Source: Littorina saxatilis | Lineage: Eukaryota; Mollusca; Gastropoda; Littorinimorpha; Littorinidae | Reading direction: 5' to 3' | DNA: 64,000 bases | NCBI RefSeq assembly: GCF_037325665.1 | Contig: NC_090246.1 | Coordinates: 19,149,513-19,213,512, forward strand | Shown here: piece after piece, positions 12,089 to 23,598 of the stretch | How the letters are laid out: every line of letters begins with the position of its first letter | Numbering within the stretch: position 1 is the first letter of the stretch | The notes under the pieces: model-generated | What the model saw: only the letters and a program-made list of their open reading frames with translations | The model's database searches: none | Told to the model about the DNA's origin: nothing | Made by a program: the position numbers and the translations under genes

Positions 12089-12151
12089 CCGTCGCGATAT
12101 AACCTTGAATGGTTGAAAACGACGTTAAACACCAAATAAATAAAGAAAGAA
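12089..12151 (+). mobile_element. Severely 5'-truncated family G retroposon
   Basis: Only the last 63 bases of family G are present (CGTCGCGATATAACC ... GTTAAACACCAAATAAA and an AAAG-rich tail). It is bracketed by an exact 11-base target duplication AGTGTGGAAAA at 12078-12088 and 12152-12162. This is a textbook target-primed reverse transcription product and confirms the 3' end of the family. Confidence 0.85.
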
Positions 12152-12229
12152 AGTGTGGAAAATGGGGGAGGGGGGTTCGGCCGCAAAAAAATCAAAGATG
12201 AATTTGTCAAACTGTGATTGTGATGGTTA

Positions 12230-12233
<4 letters not shown>

Positions 12234-12305
<72 letters not shown>

Positions 12306-12368
12306 TAACACGTATGTGTGTGTTTGTGTGTGTGATAACACGTATGTGTGTCTGTGTGTGTGTGATAA

Positions 12369-12433
<65 letters not shown>

Positions 12434-12518
12434 TTACACGTGTGTGTGTGTGTGTTTGTGTTTGTGGGTGCATGTGTGTGAGTGTGTGTGTGTGTGTGTG
12501 TTTGTGTCCTTCGACGCG
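12234..12518. repeat. (GT)n array with interspersed GATAACACGTATGTG units
   Basis: Nearly 290 bases of GT broken four times by GATAACACGTRTGTG (once GATTACACG). The spacing is irregular in GT length. Confidence 0.95.
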
Positions 12519-12988
12519 TGACATTATATGCCAATAAGTTGAACAAAAAAAGGGTTCAAGTGGGAACACCTGAACAAAAGCAGGAGGGGGACGGAAGATA
12601 TTTTATAAACTCCGTTTTTTACTGCGAAATGTTGGCCTGGGAGAAGACACCCCATCCTAAGTTTCTCTTCACCTACCCGTGAAGTATGCTTGAGGGCTTG
12701 ACTAGACAACCCGATTGCGCTCACTACACTGTATACAGAGAGCGCCGTTCAACCCGGCCGATTCCTCGGCTGACGTCACGCGTCCAAGGGAAGTAATTTT
12801 CGAGCGAGCTGCATTGACTCAGCCAAGAATGCAAACTTTCTTCGATTAAAGACATTGTAGCTTGTCTATAATCTTCGGACATGTGTTATCAAACTGTTAA
12901 AATCACCAAGTAACTTTTAAGTATAGTTTCAGTTACATGAGAACTCATTCTGATGAACCGATTTTGAGAGCCACAACCCAACAGCTGC

Positions 12989-13345
12989 CCTTTAAATGAG
13001 CGCTCCGTTTGGGCCCATTTGCCCTCTCATACTAGCGAAGGATACTTTCACAGGCAAAATGTTCCATGTTTGGAAAAGTGACCTTCACCTTTTAAAATCT
13101 ATTCGCTGATTGGTCATTACCAATAACTTTTAGCCGGGAAGTCGTTCTGCGCATGCGCGCACACCATATCCGCATAAACACGCGAACCGCGTTATTTCGA
13201 ATCGGTTCGACGTCTCAGACAGCAATGTTTCTCTCAACTCGGCCTCTAAAAGATAAAATTCGGCGGGTATCCATCATGCAGAATTAGTTTTGCAGCACGG
13301 CGATGAAGATAATTGAGTCGTTTAAGATGAACATCACTGCAGTTA
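12989..13345. other. End of the split tandem repeat, then unremarkable sequence
   Basis: Starts with the displaced AAATGAGCGCTCC module; the rest shows no gene. Confidence 0.45.
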
Positions 13346-13398
13346 TCCTAAGGTGAGAGAAAGAGAGAGAGAGAGAGGGAGAGAGAGGGAGAGAGAGG

Positions 13399-13454
<56 letters not shown>

Positions 13455-13509
13455 GAGACAAATTCTTTATAAACGAGAGCGATAGAGCTAGAATTCGAGA
13501 GTGGTGGAT

Positions 13510-13547
<38 letters not shown>

Positions 13548-13680
13548 AGTGTGTGTGTGAGAGAGAGAGAGAGAGGGAGAGAGGGAGGGAAAGACAGAGA
13601 AAAAAAGAGAGAGCGAAAGACTGAGCGAGAGAGAGTGAGAATTCTTTATTAACGAGAGAGATAGAGCTACAATGAGAGAG

Positions 13681-13726
<46 letters not shown>

Positions 13727-13751
13727 GTCGTACGGACAGACAGACAGGGAC
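13346..13751. repeat. Compound (GA)n / (GACA)n / (GT)n microsatellite cluster
   Basis: GA and GACA tracts with two similar islands, ATTCTTTATAAACGAGAGCG near 13463 and ATTCTTTATTAACGAGAGAG near 13641, suggesting local duplication of a repeat-flanked unit. Confidence 0.9.
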
Positions 13752-15140
13752 AGACAGAGTGCTGGCACATTAAACATCAGTAACTCACCCGTGTTTCGCT
13801 GGTCAGTTTCTAGGAAAGCATCAAAGCGGTCTTTTCAAACATAATCCAATGACCACTCCATCGGAACTCCAAAATCAATGTCAATACCAATGTACCCAGT
13901 ATATTCCGCAGGTCATAATTTTACCAGTACGCACTAGAATAGGCTAGTCTTTCCTTGTCTTTATTTTGTTCACGAATCGGTAGCCAGAAATCACAAGAAC
14001 AAGAATTTTCCTCAACACAAATAACATTTTTTTCCAGCCTGACTATTTCGGATGGGCACTTCAACCCTCCCAACCTTGTCACACACTCTGACCAGCCTAT
14101 ACACTAATCGCCACGGTGTGTCTACATAGACACAAACACAGCACGTGAAAACCACCTGTTATTTGGTAGGAGACTGTGGAGAGAGTAAGGACAGAGCGAC
14201 GCTATTTCCACCTAGGGGTAGGTCTTCCAAGTTGGCGAAGCGTTGCCATGGAAACTCTGCCAATGATTGCGGCCTCCCGCGGAGTCGTGCGTCGCAGAAC
14301 TGTGCTGGCTTCCGTGGAAATGCCAGACTCTTGTGACCGATTCCCGCGCGCGTTGCTGGTGTGTGTGGGTGTGGGGGGCGAGGGGTGTCTATGTGGCTAT
14401 ACGCTGTGTTTATGCTCGTCTCTACTTCATGGTCAGTTGTTGTTTTCAGGATTTGTCGTTCTTTGCACTGACTGGCTGAGTGCTGTACAATAATGCTTGC
14501 TGTTCTTGTGTCGAGTATGTGCGAGGGTTTATCATGGTGATTAGCGTCTGAGGGAGAGTAGGACGGGAATGGGGAGGGCGGAAGAAGGGCAGGAGGAGGA
14601 GGGGGGAGGGGGGGGGGCGAGGTGGGGATGTCGTTGTAGCGGGTGTTGGGAATGGATGTTTTATGTTCGATAACGTTGCTTTGTGTCCTGTCTCCTAGCC
14701 GCAGCATTGTTGCTAGCTGTTGCTGCAGCGCAGAAGAGAGAAAGACAAGACAAGACAAGACAAAACAACATGATTGTATTATCTGGGGTAAAATATTAGC
14801 AAGTGTACATGTGGGTTTTTTGTTTAATTTTTTTTTTATATACCTTTTATAACATCCAGCCCTCGCCCACTAGAACTGAAACAAACCCATTAACTATTAG
14901 AACAAAATTTAAAAATTATAACTGTAAGAACAATTTCAAATGTGAAGTGTGCGACACATCACAATTGGATATCCATGGGGTTTCATGATCAGTCTACGGA
15001 AAAAAAGTCTACTGACTCAAGCAAAACATTACAATTGTCAAGAAAAAGTATTTACAATAAACTAAAAAATTAACAATGAATCTGAGGGAGAAAAAAACAA
15101 TTTGGACGTTAACATACCCGGAATCTAGGTCTGCAGCACA
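13752..15140. other. No proven gene; moderately GC-rich island near 14200-14760 with an X-box-like site
   Basis: Bases 14159-14758 are open on the minus strand for 199 codons, but the peptide is proline- and low-complexity-rich and unlike any family I recognise. The sequence GTTGCCATGGAAAC near 14242 fits an RFX (X-box) site. The stretch could be a promoter region, but no gene start is identified beside it. Confidence 0.35.
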
Positions 15141-17212
15141 TAATAATAATAATAACGATTACTTATATAGCGCGTAAACCTCGTGGTGACGAGCCCAGAG
15201 CACTTTACACTTACACAATCATAATACAAACAAGGAAAGAGAACTAAATCCGAATAAATTCAAACATGGTCACACACACCCACACACGCACGCACACACA
15301 CACGCACACACACACACACACACACACACGCGCGCGCACACACTCACACACAATCTTTCTTTCGTCATTGTCAATGTTCAGGTAACCCGCAATGTCATTC
15401 CATGTACGCATACGTTATTCTAGTACAACACACACAGGCACATACACATCCTCATGAACGCCACACTTTAGTATATAATACACGTGGCAGCGCCGATGAC
15501 TCACCGATCATGGGATCTCCTTCAGAGGTCTAACTTAAACATGTGTGTTTTGAGGGCTGTTCTAAAGGCAGATGGTGACTGGGAATCCCTAATGCTCCGG
15601 GGGATTTTCTCCCAGACAAGAGGTCCCTGGTACTTGAAGGATCTCTCAAATCCATAGTTAGTTGATTTTCTGTTTCTTTTTGGTTTACTAAGTACATTGG
15701 TATCTGTTGCAGAGCGAAGAGAGGAGAGGTTTGAATATTTTGATAACATCTCAGAGAGATAAGCAGGTCCTGTACCATGAAAGAAAGAGAAACAAATGCA
15801 TGCAATTTTGTATTGAATACGACTTCTTACAGGCAGCCAGTGAAGGGATCTCAAAACAGGTGTGATGTGGTGTCTTTTAGGGGTCTTTGTGATTAATCTA
15901 GCGGAGTTGTTCTGTACTTTCTGCAGTTTTTCAATGAGATAGTCAAATGAACCAGAAAGAAGGGCATTTCCGTAATCTAGCCTTGAAAGAACGAGAGAGC
16001 AAATGAGGGTTTTTGTAGCATCGGAAGAAAGGCAGTGGCGGATGGAGCTAATTTTTCTCAGTTCATAGTAGGCATTTCTACAGACAGTGGAGACTTGTTG
16101 TTTGAAGCAGAGAGTTTCGTCGAAGATGACACCGAGGTTTCGTACTTGAGAAGCCAACTGAATATCAGTTCCAGCTATAGAGATTTGGGCAGGAAGGGAT
16201 GGTTCTTTTTTAAGAGAAGGGGGTACAACTAGCATGATCTCGGTCTTGTCGTCATTAAGTTTCAATTTATTTTCGGTCATCCACAATTTCAAGTCAGAGA
16301 TGCAGTTCTTAGTTGTCTCGATTGTGTTGGGGAGGTCAGTAATAGGGCCAGATTTTTGTAACTGAGTGTCATCAGCAAAGCTTTCATAGGAAACAGAGTG
16401 GCGAGAGATGACATTAGATATTGGTTTCGTGTACATGATGAATAGCACCGGGCCAAGTACAGATCCTTGGGGGACACCGAAAGTCAACGGGGATGGAGCA
16501 GATTGGAAGCCGTCAATGGAGACTATCTGAGAGCGGTCTGTGAGGTAGGACTTAAACCAAGCTAAGGCAGTGTGGCAAATACCAAAAGAATTGTGAAGTC
16601 TTGTCAGGAGAACGGAGTGGTCAATAGTGTCAAATGCTGCCGAGAGATCTAATAGAGAAAGGACAGACACATGCTTTTGATCGAGAGCTAAGAGAAGGTC
16701 ATTTGCAACTTTGATGAGAGCGGTTTCTGTTGAGTGGCCAGCCCTATACGCGGACTGATGGGGGTCGAGGAGCTTGTTCTGGGTGAGGTGCCCAATGATC
16801 TGAGAGAGAACTATCTTTTCAAGTAATTTCGAGAAAAAAGGAAGATTTGAGACGGGTCTGAAGTTTTTTAGGCAGTTAGGGTCTAGGGAAGGTTTTTTAA
16901 GCAGAGGGCGGACTACCGCCGATTTGTATACAGATGGGAAGATCCCGGTGGCCAGCGAGTCATTGACGATACCGGTAATGCATGGAACTAGCGCATCAAT
17001 ACACTGGTTGAGAATGCACGAGGGCAATGGGTCAAGCTCACATGTCTTACGGTTGGATTCAGCAATTTTTTCTCTGACAAAACATTCTGACACATGGTGA
17101 AAACCCGAGAAAGATGTTCCTGAGAATTTTTTCTCTGTGAATTTGCTGGTGGTAGAGGTTAGCTGAGAGTCAAGTTCTTCTCGTATTGTCTGCACATCAA
17201 TACATTTCAAGT
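15141..17212 (-). mobile_element. LINE (CR1/L2-like), 5'-truncated, reverse transcriptase frame intact
   Basis: A single open frame of 562 codons runs from 17210 to 15522. It covers the palm of a non-LTR reverse transcriptase: the SAYRAGHSTETAL and DLSAAFDTIDH blocks, the GVPQGSVLGP block, and the catalytic FADDTQL, followed by the thumb and a C-terminal region ending in AFRTALKTHMFKLDL. The apurinic endonuclease expected upstream is missing, so the copy is 5'-truncated near 17212. A 3' UTR follows with a CA microsatellite (15270-15355) and a (TAA)n tail at about 15141-15155. Such enzymes copy their own RNA at a nicked target. The clade call is from memory of motif spacing and should be taken as approximate. 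Confidence 0.85.
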
Positions 17213-17318
17213 CTACATACGAATTGAATCAATGCACACAATCATCACATGTCCTTTTTGCAATATGTTGGACATATAATGATCTTTGAATAGTGTGTGT
17301 TTATATATATATATGTCA

Positions 17319-17879
17319 CTAGAGGAATACCCGGCTTCGCCGGGGTGAATCGCGAGACAGAGATAGACAGCGTGGCGGTTCACCACAATCACCTTTGAAG
17401 GCGAAGACCTGTCAAACAGGATTGAGAATTTTAGAGCTTATTTCTAAGCCCTATATTATCCCCGAGTACGCTAGTACAAGGGCTCAGCAGACTTTAATTG
17501 TGTGTCTGTCTGTCTGTCTGTCTGTCTTTCTCCACTTAACAGCTTATTGCTGGGAAACTACTGGGCGCAGTTCGTTCAAAAGTTGATACACTAACTTGAT
17601 AATAGGTCCGATTGATCGTATTAAAACTTCATAATGTTACCTGGGACCTAAATGCGAAATAAACCACAAAAAACCGACTTGGCGGTGGGAGGAATTCGCG
17701 GAGCCACAGCCAGCCAGGCAGTCTGATAGAACAGCCGAACTCGTCACACATTGACGAGAAATATAGCGTCATAAAAAGATTACGTCACGGTCAAAAGTCT
17801 TTGACGTCTTTTTCTCTCGCGCGGTGTGTGTGTGTGTGTGTGTTCATTTTGTGCACATACATGTGTTAGTGTTACTGTG

Positions 17880-17911
<32 letters not shown>

Positions 17912-17932
17912 CGTGCATGAGTCTGTACTCGG

Positions 17933-17997
<65 letters not shown>

Positions 17998-18398
17998 AAG
18001 AGAGAGAGAGAGAGGAAGAGAGAGAGGGAGTGAGGGAGAGAGAGTGTGTGAATGTGTGTGTGCATTTTCACTGTGATCAAATAAAAGAGAAAGGCCAGTC
18101 ACCACGCACATCCTCGGCTCGCATGCAATGTATTTATATAGCAAAGGGAATGCCTGTAATTCACACAGATCAATCACTTGGTCTTAAACGTGCACAAGAC
18201 AAAAACGTTCATACTGGGGGAGCGAGCCAGTCTGAAGAGTACTCGGGTCCAGCGCGAGCGTTTTTTATCTGTTATGGCTTAATCTCAAATGCCAGAACAT
18301 ACAGACAGACAAAAGCCGCCAGACCCCATCACAAACAGAACTCTACAATCCACAGGTGTTGCCTCCACACTCACACACAGACACAGAAGCCGTATATA
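17319..18398 (-). mobile_element. Helitron family C, full-length non-autonomous copy
   Basis: On the minus strand the 5' end is TATATACGGCTTCTGTGTCT near 18398 and the 3' end is the hairpin CCCGGCGAAGCCGGG (17330-17344), eight bases, then CTAG (17319-17322) followed by T. Both ends match the cluster at 9.6-10.7 kb, but this copy holds extra interior sequence including a GT/GA microsatellite at 17824-18055. There is no helicase frame. Confidence 0.8.
17824..18055. repeat. (GT)n/(GA)n microsatellite
   Basis: Two GT tracts and a GA tract inside the Helitron. Confidence 0.95.
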
Positions 18399-18410
18399 TC
18401 TATCTAGAGA

Positions 18411-18548
18411 GAGAGAGAGTGTGAATTTTTGGTCGGTTCAAAATACAGGTTAACCCAGTTTGCCGGTAAGAACGTTTCCGGAGAGAGAGTGTGAATTTTT
18501 GGTCGGTTCAAAATACAGGTTAACCCAGTTTGCCGGTAAGAACGTTTC
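18411..18548 (+). repeat. Two-copy 70-base tandem duplication
   Basis: The unit containing GTGAATTTTTGGTCGGTTCA and ending AAGAACGTTTC occurs at about 18411-18477 and again at 18481-18547 with virtually no differences, so it is recent. Confidence 0.9.
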
Positions 18549-18704
18549 TTTTACCGAAGAAAGATGCTCTTTTCTGAATGACAAACATTCTACTGTTGCA
18601 TTTGCTTGTGATGGTGGTGTTTCTGTTTTGTGTGTGTGAATCCTCCAGATAAATGTAAACTTCCTACCACAGAAAGACAAGTCAAGAAAAGTTCACACCA
18701 AACC

Positions 18705-19050
18705 AGTTTTATTTGCATCACTACCTTTACTTTCGTTACATAACAAACACATTCAAATGGCTGGTACACACCACAAGAACCTGTTCAACAAAAAATATAT
18801 CTTTAACCGTTACAGTAGATGATTTAAAATTCATGATTGCAGATACACTGCATGAGATTCTAACAGTATCAACACTATTTTATTTGCATCACTACCTTCT
18901 TTTTTGTTACATAATACTTTTAAATGGTTAGTACGCACCATAAGAATCGGTTCAACAAGAAAATACATCTTCAACCATTACACGATTAAAAATAACTAAT
19001 TGCAGATACACTGCATGAGATTCTAACAGTATCACCACTATTTTGCATGC
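18705..19050 (+). repeat. Diverged tandem duplication of about 170 bases
   Basis: The block TTTATTTGCATCACTACCTT ... CTGCATGAGATTCTAACAGT at about 18709-18868 recurs at 18880-19031 with many substitutions and small gaps. It is older than the neighbouring 70-base duplication. Confidence 0.8.
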
Positions 19051-20059
19051 AACAATCATCCACACCAAAATATGTACTCTGTTAATGTAAGCTGTAAAAC
19101 AGTTAAAAGGATTTGTTCCCTTGCATCACACCACCGGTATAACTAGTGATATGCCTTCCAGTAAAATTGAGAAATAAAACCTTTAAAGAAAACAAGAAGG
19201 ATAAGTACATGTACTCATATGGCTTTTGTAAAAAGGAAAAAAGAAAAAAAAACCCACCGCATTTGTACCCATTTCCAGCAGTGATTTGAATGGAAACAAG
19301 TAGAAAATATCTGAACAGCTTTAACTTTAATATTCACATAAACACGATAGAACACATATAAGATTAATAGTGCTAGTACAGGGGATCAGAATCCTCACAC
19401 ATAACGGAACTATAGCAATAAGTAATACGGGTAATATATTATTTGTTGGTGAATTTAAATGTTCGAATTTTCATTTGTTTTTAATAAGTTCATAATAAAT
19501 GGATCATTTGTTCTGAACACTTTGCACTGCAATTAAGGAACTATTACATACCGTCATATTTTATTGTGCATCTCTGGTGTGCAAGGTTATAAAGTTTATA
19601 GGTTTAAAACAAAAACCATATGCCAAATTTGTATAGACATACTTTGTAAATCTCTTGAAGGTAGAAATAAATAACCAAGTACATTTTGCAAACATGAACA
19701 TCATGCCAAGTGTACCCTGATTCAATCAAAAGCACTGAAGAATTGAGATACATCTTTCTCTTCTATTTCTGTTATTCTCTTTCCTCTGAACACAGTAAGG
19801 TTATCAAAACAAGAAAGACATTCTTGATTTGCGAACATGAGAAGTCTACAAGTTTCAAATTTGGTGTGACACAGTAGATAAGTCATTCAGAATGAATAAA
19901 CAGCCTTTGTGCGTACGCATCAACAATATAATACTCATAACTGCAACTTAGACACTAACAATATTTCATTTTTGACGCTAATCATTACACATGCCCACAA
20001 GATTTACCCAGAAAGTCAAAATAATACAGCCTAATGCATGAATCACAATAAAGAAACTT
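19051..20059. other. No recognisable gene; AT-rich
   Basis: I see no exon, RNA gene or transposon end in this 1 kb. Confidence 0.5.
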
Positions 20060-20579
20060 TCTTTCTTTCTTTATTTGGTGTTTAACGTCGTTTTCAACCA
20101 CGAAGGTTATATCGCGATGGGGAAAGGGGGGAGATGGGATAGAGCCACTTGTCAATTGTTTCTTGTTCACAAAAGCACTAATGAAAAATTTGCTCCAGGG
20201 GCTTGCAACGTAGTACAATGTATTACCTTACTGGGAGAATGCAAGTTTCCAGTACAAAGGACTTAACATATTTTTGGCTCACGTAAGTGTAGCCTATGCG
20301 ATGATAAACTTTGTCTGTCTGTGCGTGCGTATGTATGTATGTATGTGTGTATGTCTGTGGTAGAAACTTTAACATTTCCGAGTCTATGGATTACGTCAGT
20401 CTCGGTCAAAAGTGTTCGACGTGTGTGATAGAAACTATTTGAAGACGTCACATTATGACGTAAGAGGGTTAGACGTCACGCAAAGGAATTACTGAAAGTC
20501 TCGGTCATTGTTATTGTGAGCGGGCCGAGACTTCTTGGCAGATCCAGGGTCTCGCTTTCTTGCATAGTTTCACCTATGC

Positions 20580-20660
<81 letters not shown>

Positions 20661-20886
20661 CGGAGTGATTGAGTTTGTGTTACTGTTTGTCGATTTCTTA
20701 CGTGAGCCTTGAAGGCTTCGCCTCTTGTTTCTTACATACTGCTTGACTAAAATCTTTACAAAAATTGACTATATTCTATACAAGAAACACTTAACAAGGG
20801 TAAAAAGATAAACAGAATCCGTTAGTCGCCTCTTACGACATGCTGGGGAGCATCCGGTAAATTCTTCCCCCTAACCCGCGGGGGGT
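20060..20886 (-). mobile_element. Family G retroposon split by a Helentron-like insertion
   Basis: A 13-base target duplication AATAAAGAAACTT flanks the copy (20047-20059 and 20887-20899). On the minus strand it runs from CCCCCGCGGGTTAGGGGGAA through CATGTCGTAAGAGGCGACTA to GTTGAAAACGACGTTAAACA and a (GAAA)n-type tail. A family B element (20276-20727) interrupts it. Other copies are at 12089-12151 and 61550-62471. Mobilised in trans by a LINE is the likely mode, as with SINEs. Confidence 0.85.
20276..20727 (+). mobile_element. Family B Helentron-like element, copy 2
   Basis: Starts GGCTCACGTAAGTGTAGCC, carries a GT microsatellite (20583-20652), and ends CTTACGTGAGCC, hairpin, CTTG then TTT. 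Comparison with the uninterrupted family G copy near 62220-62245 shows it entered a short T run (AACATTTCTTACAT) with no obvious target duplication longer than T's. Confidence 0.75.
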
Positions 20887-20899
20887 AATAAAGAAACTT

Positions 20900-21190
20900 C
20901 TTTTCATCCAATATTTGTTCTTTCAACATTAGATGTTGCAGAAAAGTACTCCAAAAGAGACATTAACCTCTCCCCTTTCTCGTTTCCTGCTTTAAATGCT
21001 AGGCTTGAACTCTTCTCCCAAACCACAAACCTGTTCCTGCATCAGTAAATGAAAATCTTCCTTATAATGCACACAACCCTGTAGCAGAACACATCAATGA
21101 GAGACATGAATAACTTAATCTGACACAATTAGCTTTGCAAAATAACACAGATCATGTCCCTACTAGTAATGAAAACACACATTTTACATG
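20900..21190. other. No recognisable feature
   Basis: Short unique-looking stretch between repeats. Confidence 0.4.
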
Positions 21191-21369
21191 TACAGTGGAA
21201 CCCCCCTTTTAAGACCCCCCCCCCCCCCAATTTAAGACTTCAACCATTATTAAGACTTTTATTTTTATTTTTTTCTCTTAATAACCTCTTCAAATTTACC
21301 CCAATTATAAGACTATTGAAACTCCTTTTTAAGACTTTTTTTTAGGTCTTAAAAGGGGTGGTTCCACTC
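21191..21369. mobile_element. pogo/Tigger-like MITE
   Basis: The left end CAGTGGAACCCCCCTTTTAA (preceded by TA) is mirrored by TTAAAAGGGGTGGTTCCACT at the right. The interior repeats TTAAGACTT motifs. About 180 bases, non-coding. The CAGTGG end with TA fits the pogo group seen again at 42931-44612. Confidence 0.7.
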
Positions 21370-21461
21370 AACTTATATCTACAGTAAATTCCCTCTCACC
21401 CCACTTCTTTCTCCTCCCCAACAAAAGGATACAAAATGCACGCCTGGCAACATATATAACC

Positions 21462-21615
21462 ACAGGCACTCGTCACAAGGTGGGCGGGGCCTATGTCTTG
21501 GATGTCACTTGTGATGGACGGTCGTCTTATACTATGGTTTATAATAGTAGTAGTCTTGAGAGCGCACAGGCCCTGCCCACTTTGATCCCGACCCGCTTGT
21601 GACGAGTGCCTGTGA
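21462..21615. mobile_element. Small MITE with 19-base terminal inverted repeats
   Basis: The left end CACAGGCACTCGTCACAAG and the right end CTTGTGACGAGTGCCTGTG are exact inverted repeats; a GGGCGGGGCCT / AGGCCCTGCCC pair continues the symmetry. Flanks TATATAAC and ATATTAAC may be a decayed 8-base target duplication. Confidence 0.75.
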
Positions 21616-21880
21616 TATTAACTACATTATATCAAAATCTGTACGATCCAAAAACATTCCCATTCACAAATCAACACAAAATTTTACTCTTATGATTTGT
21701 TATGTGCTTTGCAGCAACATTTGCTCAAATGCATACGCCCTGTTAAAAAAAGCCAATCACAAACAAAATCAATTCATTAAAAAGTAAAATGGCAGGGTTC
21801 AAAATTCCAAAATATAAAAAGGAAAATCTTGAGTGACGTTTGTTTCTGACGGGATCGAGTGACATTTACTGATATTAACA

Positions 21881-22020
21881 GCTATTGTGTTTTCAGGGTA
21901 GCAATAGGGTCCAATATTTAGACGAGACAAGTATAATGCCGATGAGTCGAAGACGAGTCGCATTATATTTGTTCGAGTCTAAATATCGGACCCTATTGCT
22001 ACGCTGAAAACACAATAGCG
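21881..22020. repeat. Long hairpin, arms about 57 bases
   Basis: CTATTGTGTTTTCAGGGTAG ... onward is mirrored by CTACGCTGAAAACACAATAG at the end, with a loop around CGATGAGTCGAAGACGAGTC. It is followed by a pair TATATAGCTATTCTGA (22022-22038) and TCAGAATAGCTATATA (about 22775-22790), so the hairpin may be one end of a larger foldback element of roughly 0.9 kb. Confidence 0.75.
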
Positions 22021-23350
22021 TTTATATAGCTATTCTGACATTATATTCTGTGTTAAAATCATGTTTTTGTCAGCAACAACTACCAGAATGGTCCATGTCG
22101 TTGATTGCAGACGACGGTTATAGTGCGCATATTCCTTTGCGCATGTATCCACGGAAATCCCCGAACAATATGCTAGGAATCATATGACGTCATGACGTAT
22201 CATGCTTGCTTGCGTATATTCTATGTTCGAAAGTCTGACTTCTGTTGGGGATTCGCATGATGAAGACTGCGGTAAATCTGTAGATGATAAGAGAACAAGG
22301 ATTGTCTCAGAAGAAACGACTAAATGTTTCAGACCGGTAACTTCATTTCAACAATGGACGTTCTATGTGACAGGAGAGTTTGCTGATTTTGTGCTAAACA
22401 TTGAAAAGACCGTCTGCTAGAATCAGAGATAGGTCGCTTCAGATTGCAGCTTCTTGAACTTTGCAAGGTTTGTTGACCGTTATAGAACTGGATTTTACAC
22501 GTAATGTATGTCATGTACAGTATGAGTAAGCAACAAAAAACACACACACAAAGCAAATGGCATCGTCTGTCGACTAGTCACAGAAAAAAACCTGGAGAGG
22601 TATGCGTGTACTTTATACACGTGGAAGAAACCGGAACCATGCGTCTTTGTTATTGCCGATATCGTTTGGATATCGGCAAAAAATTACCAACTTCCGTCGC
22701 GTTATCCTTTGATGATCGCAATACGGATGTGTGAGACCATCCAATCACAACCCCCGAATTCCCCCACGTGTCTATCAGAATAGCTATATAGCCATCTTTT
22801 GAGTAATATGTGAGATTCTGGTCAGTTTCATGAATTTATATTGCACAGGATATAATAAAACCTGACTTAGTGTAAAACAATTCCAAGATGTGAAAAGGTA
22901 ACTTAAGTTCTACTTTTTTCACAAATGTAAGAAACCCTTATACAAACATAACAACAATCAAACAGCTTGATTAACTGCAAACATCTGCATTAGGTTGCAT
23001 GGCTTTGGTGTAAATATCGGGAACATTCTTTAAAAACAGAGAAAACGCAGACATTCAATGCAGCTTGGTACATGCATGGGCTATATAGTACAATTGGAGT
23101 TTGGCGTAGCGAGTGTTGAAGAATGAGGGGGAGGGGGGGGGGGGGGGGAGGGGGTTAAGGGGAGAATATAAGAATGATAAAGGATTCTGCAAATGCAGCT
23201 AAGGGGTGAATGGCGGAAGGCCAGTTAATATTTATAAAGGCTTTACAGTGGTACCTGCAATGAAAGGACACCCTTGGGACCAACCACGTTATCCCTTCAT
23301 TCCAGGTGGCTGCCCTCATGACAGACGCATTTTGGATCAGTTGACAGACC

Positions 23351-23393
<43 letters not shown>

Positions 23394-23520
23394 ACAAAAA
23401 AAAGTTGACAGACAAAGGGAAACTGAAGGTTGGAAGGTGGGGAAGGGGCCTCACATCACGGGTACATTGTATCACTGTACTTGGTTTACCGACATGCCAA
23501 AATAATATCAAATGGAAGAC
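22021..23520. other. No gene; possible foldback interior, poly-G and (AAC)n runs
   Basis: The segment to about 22790 may belong to a foldback element. A poly-G-rich run lies at 23125-23152 and a (CAA)n microsatellite at 23351-23393. No exon is visible. Confidence 0.5.
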
Positions 23521-23598
23521 ATTTGTACAGTGGAACCGTTCTAGAATGACCCCCCAAAGCACCAACCAAACAATTGTCCTGTTATAGACAGGTGGTTG

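Larger units (their letters stand above)
11322..12988. mobile_element. DNA transposon with about 20-base terminal inverted repeats, non-coding
   Basis: The left end AAAGGGCAGCTGTCGGGTTG and the right end CAACCCAACAGCTGCCCTTT are inverted repeats with one mismatch. The element splits a tandem repeat whose halves are found on either side, which shows it is an insertion. It contains a family G retroposon tail (12089-12151) and a large GT microsatellite. A 78-codon open frame at 11451-11687 is basic but matches no family I know. The superfamily is unknown because no clear target duplication is visible. Confidence 0.65.

Noticed and set aside
12076-12569. Open frames of 107-156 codons on both strands
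   Set aside because: GT/CA dinucleotide array; stops are absent because of the repeat.
14159-14758. 199-codon frame on the minus strand
   Set aside because: Low-complexity, proline-rich, no recognised domain, and codon pattern not convincing.
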